From the NCBI GenBank assembly GCA_947652115.1, contig OX393568.1:7579739-7643738 (forward strand): a stretch of 64,000 nt of DNA. Reading direction: 5' to 3'. This document shows, one piece after another, positions 58,481 to 64,000 of this stretch. The DNA comes from Blastomussa wellsi. Lineage: Eukaryota > Cnidaria > Anthozoa > Scleractinia > Plerogyridae. The notes below the pieces were generated by a model that saw only the letters and a list, made by a program, of their open reading frames with translations, was not told the DNA's origin and searched no databases. The translations under genes and the position numbers were made by a program. Positions within the stretch are counted from its first letter, which is position 1. Every line of letters starts with the position of its first letter.

Positions 58481-61060
58481 AATGGATAAAAGAAACTTTA
58501 ACTTTATGACAAATTGAAGTTTTTGGAAAACTGAAATACATACATCGAGACTGCACTGCACTGCACTGCTGTCACGCAATGTTAAGGGCTCTGAACAGTA
58601 TCTTTTTGGGTCGTTGCTAGGGAAAATTCAATCGGCTGTAACTTGACTTAGCATTGCTTTTATGAAACTAAATTCAGACAGTAGACTAGTAGTTCTCAAG
58701 GAGAAGTTGCGTGCGGCCTCTCTACTCTAGTAAGGTTAAGCAATAGTATGTGCGTTTGTATCAAAAGATTTGAAACATGAAAGATCGCTATTGTCAAAAG
58801 TTTTGTTCAGCCGTATACCATTTTCGGTTCCCATTCTGGAATACAGGATTTCGTGCGTAAACATCTGTCTACTTCCAAAAGCTTAATTACTTGGCTGTCG
58901 TTTGAAGTTCACGATAAATGTAGCCTAGGTGATCAACCTAGACGAATTGAAGTTGAAGACATAATCAGGTATTGTCCAAATTAGGGTTCTGATAGTATTG
59001 ATACACAAATTAAGTTCTTTTTATGACTTTATAGTTCAATTTTTGAACTAATTTTAACAAAATACGAGAAACCAATAACTTCAAAAACATGGACAGATAT
59101 AATCTCAACTAAGCTTACATTCAGACAACACACGAAAGTTTAAAGATGATTTTGAAATCCATCTAGTTCAGTAAACTTTAATATATAGATTTAGCCAAGC
59201 CTAAACGCGGAGCTCCGTATTTTTGCTGGTTCTTAATAATTTCTCTGAAATAAATAATAATTAAAAACGTCAAGTCGAATTGCAGAATTTCCGCTAAAAA
59301 TGACCATAAAAAGTTAAAAAATGCTGCGAGAAGAAAAAATGGGACCTGAGCCCGCGATCAATGAAGAAAACCATTGCCTAGTCAGCGGTCAACTTCAAAA
59401 AAACACGTTACCTCGATGAGTTCTAACCTGAGCCCGCGATCTGGTTATATGGTACTGGTGAGCGGATACCTCGATCTGACAGCTGTCAATTGACCATAAC
59501 ATGGATGCCCTATAACAAAGATGTAAGCTGATAAGGCTGAAAAGGTGTTGACAAGGCATGGCTATTTATGGCCGCCATGTTGCGCGACTCCGTCGTCGTT
59601 CCCAGGCAATTTCTTGCATGTGAATCAATTAAATAATAGGAATCTGATTGTTTTATAACAGCATCACGTAACCATTAAGAACTAACATTGCATTTGGACT
59701 ATCCGAAAAGGCATTAATTAAAACCTGTCTCAGTGAGCAAAATGGCCTTTCGCCACAACATGAGTAATTGCCACCTTCGGCAACTCGTTTTATATTGAAA
59801 GAGTGTCCGTATCAGGTACCAGCATGCATTAAAGTACATGCGATCTCCATGAAATAAGATAGCGTCGATATTTGTTTGCGTCCAAGAATCGACCGAATCC
59901 GATCGATTGAAAAGCTGAAAGTGTCATAAAAAATGCACACTGTCGGCCTCTTGAATGCTCACTGAAGGCGACCTTGATGAATGCTTCCTCGAATAGAAGT
60001 AATCAAAGGAGATCGGCGAACGCGATCAAAGAGAACGAAAAAGCTGCAAAACTCACCTGAATAGATAGATCGCTTTCGCTTTCTTGTGAAACACGAGAGG
60101 GAAAATGGCAGAGAACATGTGAGTTTCATCGATTATAAGGGAACTGCTGATTGGCTGCTGGCTAGCATTTTAAAGGGGTTGCTGATAGGCTGTTTCTCGA
60201 TCCGAAACCATCGAACGTACCAAACTTCTCGAATCCTTTCAAGAATATGTGTGCTGCCTACGCTAATGCTCCGGCAGCAACTATGAGTGTGGGAGCAAAT
60301 TAAACGGGTTGATAACATCATCGAGACACGCCCTATGTCACGTGAACTAAAACAGAAAACTGAGTTTTCCGCAAGACACTTACGGTCTTATTCCCAGTTT
60401 GCAGTATCAGGTCAAACTATACATCAATCTTACAGTCTTTCCCGTAAAACCGTGAACACCAGAAAAAAATTCTGGAATGTTTATTGTGTAGTGACCAATC
60501 GCAGCAAAGTTCAGGACACGCGAACAAACCTCAAAACCACAAACTAATGACCGTTGCTGTTTGCGGTTTAGTTTTCTCACACCTGATTGGCTTTTTCTTT
60601 GTAACACAATAACATTCCATAAACATTTCTGGTGTTGACGGTTTTACGGGAAAGACTGTAAGAATTGTAAGCATGCGTTTTTCGTTATGCGTGGTTCATT
60701 TTAACCTGTAACCAACCCCCCCCCCCCGGACAATCCCCGGGACAAGTCCAGCCTTGTCGACCCGAGGTTGGGGAATTGTTTTAAGCGGTTTAGATCTTGC
60801 CCCGGGGGGTGGGGGTAGGGCAAATCTAAAGTACTTTCTCGATGTTCTTCCTAGTACGTCACTTATCGGTTGGCATACCGCGCGAAGGAAATTGCCTATT
60901 TCCAGTGAAAATCTGTAAAAAATTGTAGCCATCTGGTCAGAGAAGAATAATCTTTTTAAAATTTAAATATGCTTTTGAAGGTTTTTTGCTTTCCCATTAT
61001 CGTTCTGTTCGTTTGCTGCCCTGGGCGCCAGAGGCTTTTCATGCGCGGTTTCTGGTTTCG
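58481..61060. other. Intergenic
   Basis: No supportable gene; one MITE at 60429-60662. The open frames here contain no recognisable domain. Confidence 0.5.
60429..60662. mobile_element. 234-bp MITE with CTTACAGTCTTTCCCGTAAA termini
   Basis: The ~60-nt inverted ends (CTTACAGTCTTTCCCG... and ...CGGGAAAGACTGTAAG) include the AACACCAGAAA/TTTCTGGTGTT pair. AAT may be a 3-bp target duplication. A partial copy is at 10115-10215. Confidence 0.65.
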
Positions 61061-61067
61061 ATCTTTG

Positions 61068-63325
61068 AGATTTATTAAGGTTCCTGTGGTGGGAAGACGG
61101 AGATCCAACTAAAGAAGTTGTTGAGTACAGAATGAAGGTGCATCTCTTTGGTGCTGGTAGCTCACCTGGATGTGCAAATTTCGGTCTCAAAGAAGGCAGC
61201 AGACGATGGTGAAGATGAGTTTGGTAAGGAGGCCGCTGAGTTCATACGAAGAGATTTCTATGTGGATGATGGGCTCAAATCGGTTCCCACTGTGGAGGAA
61301 GCTGTCACCTTAATAAAAGCAAGTCAAGGCATCTGCGCTAAGGCAGGACTTAAGCTCCACAAGATCATGTCAAACAAGAGAGAAGTTCTCGAAGCAATCC
61401 CAATTGAAGAACGTGCTAAGGGTGTGAAAGAGTTGTATTTAAAGGTTGACCCACTTCCCTTGGAGCGTGCCTTAGGAGTGATATGGTGTGTGGAGAATGA
61501 CAGTTTCCAATTTCGTATTGAAATGCATGATCGTCCCTTTACACGCCGGGGCATACTTTCAACAGTAAGTTCCATTTATGATCCCAGTGGCTACGTAGCA
61601 CCAGTGACATTAAAGGGAAAACAAATTCTTCAGCAAATGTGTCGAGACAAGCTTGATTGGGACAGCCCAATTCCAGAGATTCTGCGTCCCGAGTGGGAGA
61701 AGTGGCGTAACGATGTTGTAAACTTAGAACAGTTGGAAATTCAGAGATGCTTTAAGCCAGAGGAATTTGGACAGATTCAGGAGTGTGAGTTGCATCATTT
61801 CTCAGATGCAAGCCTAGAGGGTTATGGACAGTGTTCATTTCTCCGCCTTGTTAATGAGGAAGATAAAGCTTACTGTTCATTTGTCATTGGCAAAGCTCGA
61901 GTTGCCCCGATAAAGCAGTTCACTGTACCAAGGCTAGAGTTAGCCGCAGCCACCGTTTCAGCCAAGATGAGTGAGTTTCTGCGTGAAGAACTCCCCTACA
62001 CAGATGTCAAAGAGTATTTCTGGACGGATAGTAAAATCGTTCTTGGTTATGTCAACAATGAAGCTAGGAGATTTCATGTGTATGTAGCTAACCGTGTACA
62101 GCAGATCCGTGATCTCACAAACCCAAGTTCTTGGCTGTATGTTGACACAGAGAGCAATCCCGCGGATCATGCATCTCGTGGTCTTACCGCTTCACAGTTG
62201 TTGCAAGGTTCCAGGTGGTTAATGGGGCCAGAGTTTCTTTGGAAAGAGGGAGCCTTCCAGCCTCCAAAGAAGAAAGAGATTCAAGTTGAAGAGGATGATC
62301 CAGAAGTAAAGAAGGGAAATGTCTTCATGACTAGTGTAGAAAGTACAGCTACTTACTGCCCTGATTCATTCAAGTCGGACCGCTTAGCACATGTATCAAG
62401 CTGGTGGCGTCTTCTGAAGGTTGTTGCTTTATGCCTGCAACTCAAGTCCAAACTGGCAAACAGAAAAGTTAAGTTGAGCGAACAAGCAAGAGCAAAGTGT
62501 GCCAGACCCTTGCCAAAAGCAGCTGTTTCGTTTACAGAGTTCCAGTTTGCTGAAAAGGAAGTCCTAAAGATTGTTCAACGAGAACATTTCCATGAAGAAG
62601 TCCAAGTTCTAGAGAAGCTTAAAGTGGTTGGAGAAGTTTCAACCAGAGAGTCAGCAAGACAGAGAAATCAAACTATCAAGATGTCCAGTTGTTTGTACCG
62701 TCTAGATCCATTCCTAGATGACGATGGCCTTATCCGAATAGGTGGTCGCATCAAACGAGCCGATCTTCCAGTTGCAACAAAGCATCCAGTAATACTTCCA
62801 CGGAAGAGTCCAATTACTGATTTGTTAATCAAGTTCTATCATGCCAAGGCGAACCACATGGGAAGGGGAATCACCCAAAATGAATTACGTCAGAGAGGTT
62901 ATTGGGTAGTCGGTGGTTCTTCAGCTGTGTCCAACTGTATTTCACAGTGTGTAACCTGCAGAAAGTTGCGTCGTCCCCTGCAATCTCAGAAGATGGCAGA
63001 CTTGCCTATTGACCGAGTTGAGTCTTCGCCACCGTTCTCGTACTGTGCTGTCGACTTCTTCGGGTCCTTTCTTATCAAAGAAAGAAGAAGTGAAGTAAAG
63101 CGTTATGGAGTCATATTTACCTGCATGGCAAGCAGAAGTGTACATTTGGAGACGGCCAACTCCTTGAACACCTCCTCCTTCATCAATGCCCTGAGTCGTT
63201 TCCTCAGCCGACGTGGCCCAGTGAGACAACTACGTTGTAACCAAGGGAAACGACAGAAGCCTCCTTCGCTCTTGGACAGACCAATCCACAAATTGGTCCT
63301 GCTATTACCGTGTGATGAGTCATAG
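61068..63325 (+). pseudogene. BEL/Pao retrotransposon polyprotein fragment
   Basis: It enters mid-RT in another frame (FLWWEDGDPTKE, HLFGAGSSPGCANFG at about 61085-61185). After a one-base shift it runs open for about 700 codons: FYVDDGLKSVPTVEE (RT YVDD), SIYDPSGYVAPVTLKGK, FSDASLEGYGQC and WTDSKIVLGYV (RNase H), HMGRGITQNELRQRGYW with CVTCRKLRR (integrase zinc finger), and YCAVDFFGSF...KRYGVIFTCMASRSVH (first integrase Asp strand). The second integrase Asp position reads LRCNQG and the frame ends soon after, so the integrase core is truncated. Gag, protease and most of RT are missing. Confidence 0.87.
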
Positions 63326-63908
63326 TTCCAAATACAGAAACCGGGGAATTCCCCATCGAGGAGCCAGATGCTCAGTAAAAGAAACTAAGTGATCAATGGA
63401 CATGGACATTCTTTTTTTTTATAAGAGACTGTTGATGAATTTTGTTAAGGTTTAAGTAATTGTCACAAAACAATTAGGGGAGCCATGTGGCTGCAGCTAA
63501 GCCAGTTTGCAGCCAGCGGTTATCTACGCAAAAGCTTAGCGACCGCTCGCCTATTTCACTTACCGCCATTTTGTTTTCGCATCGCGTGGTGCTCATATAG
63601 ATATGTAATTCGTGAAGGAAATCGTTTTCCATCGGACTGTGTCATGTGTTGTAAAAGGCCTAAACGGTAAGAAACTGTTCATTGAACTTTCCAGTAAATG
63701 TTGTAAGTCATTTTTAGCTATGTGCTTAGAACGTAAGCTTATTTCAGTCCGTTTCCTTCACACAGATTGTTATCTCGGGTAATTCAGTTTATTCAGGAAC
63801 CTACATGTGTAGAGCAAGTATCTTACCTGTGAATAAACGTCGTTTTTGGGTTTGAAACTCTTCTGGTCGAGTGACTTAGAAGCAGACACACTTGTTAATT
63901 ATTAGTAC
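63326..63908 (+). other. Possible BEL/Pao 3' LTR remnant
   Basis: After the truncated integrase a short purine run (AATTAGGGGAG at about 63472) is followed by ~400 bp ending near an AATAAA at 63832 and a GT-rich stretch, the order expected for a polypurine tract and a 3' LTR. No second LTR is in the window for comparison, so this is weakly supported. Confidence 0.3.
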
Positions 63909-64000
63909 AAAAGATGCTCCAGGCTTCAGATGTACAGTTCGTCGCTGGAGCTTGGGATTCTCTAATTTATTATTCACATGTGAAGCCTGGAAAATCTTTT
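63909..64000. mobile_element. Short palindromic element at window edge
   Basis: AAAAGATGCTCCAGGCTTCA at 63909 is mirrored by TGAAGCCTGGAAAATCTTTT ending at 64000. Possibly complete (92 bp). Confidence 0.5.

Noticed and set aside
61148..63325. BEL/Pao frame as an endogenous retrovirus with envelope
   Set aside because: No envelope-like frame; integrase truncated; BEL/Pao signatures throughout.

Overview
The window is eukaryotic nuclear DNA, most likely from a cnidarian (probably a stony coral or another anthozoan). Direct evidence is one spliced metazoan housekeeping gene (MAT2B), one tRNA-Asp-like gene, and a very dense, nested load of transposable elements: Polinton/Maverick elements, a Penelope-like element with hammerhead ribozymes, several non-LTR lineages, a BEL/Pao fragment and many palindromic MITEs. 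The taxonomic guess is inference from that repertoire.

Layout. 1-3650: repeat-rich flank with a LINE 3' fragment, a palindromic Penelope terminal fragment with a 14-bp target duplication, and a 1.5-kb terminal-inverted-repeat element carrying a ~47-bp minisatellite. 3652-10998: MAT2B in two exons around a 6.4-kb intron that holds a LINE, which itself carries two later insertions. 12889-33903: Polinton 1 (21.0 kb, 564-bp terminal inverted repeats, 6-bp target duplication GTAGCC). Its virion genes run leftwards on the minus strand as a tightly overlapping series (two pentons, two small basic proteins, major capsid protein, protease, packaging ATPase, accessory genes, PLA2-like protein). DNA polymerase B runs rightwards on the plus strand. 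It is decayed by premature stops, frameshifts, an L1/Tx1-type LINE (about 16345-18875) and a Penelope-like element (20201-23664, 14-bp duplication). I find no integrase in it. 33910-36935: host repeats and a MITE. 36936-51968: Polinton 2 (15.0 kb, 228-bp inverted repeats whose outer 146 bp are near-perfect palindromes, 5-bp duplication CTGTG), a different lineage with PolB, integrase, ATPase, major capsid, penton and about ten accessory genes. Only three single-base breaks are visible in it. 51969-64000: the rest of the split repeat, a LINE copy with inverted 5' part, MITEs, a tRNA-Asp-like gene, another LINE tail, and a truncated BEL/Pao polyprotein.

Function. The two Polintons are virus-like elements that encode a replication polymerase and a capsid morphogenesis set (double-jelly-roll capsid, single-jelly-roll penton, packaging ATPase, and protease only in Polinton 1). 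They use opposite expression layouts: Polinton 1 has start/stop-overlapping reading frames, whereas nearly every Polinton 2 gene has its own TATA-like A/T motif directly before the start codon. The most unusual signals are the hairpin-capable ends and per-gene promoters of Polinton 2, and the overlapping gene series, duplicated penton, catalytic-Cys-less protease and CCAAT/CRE-rich termini of Polinton 1.
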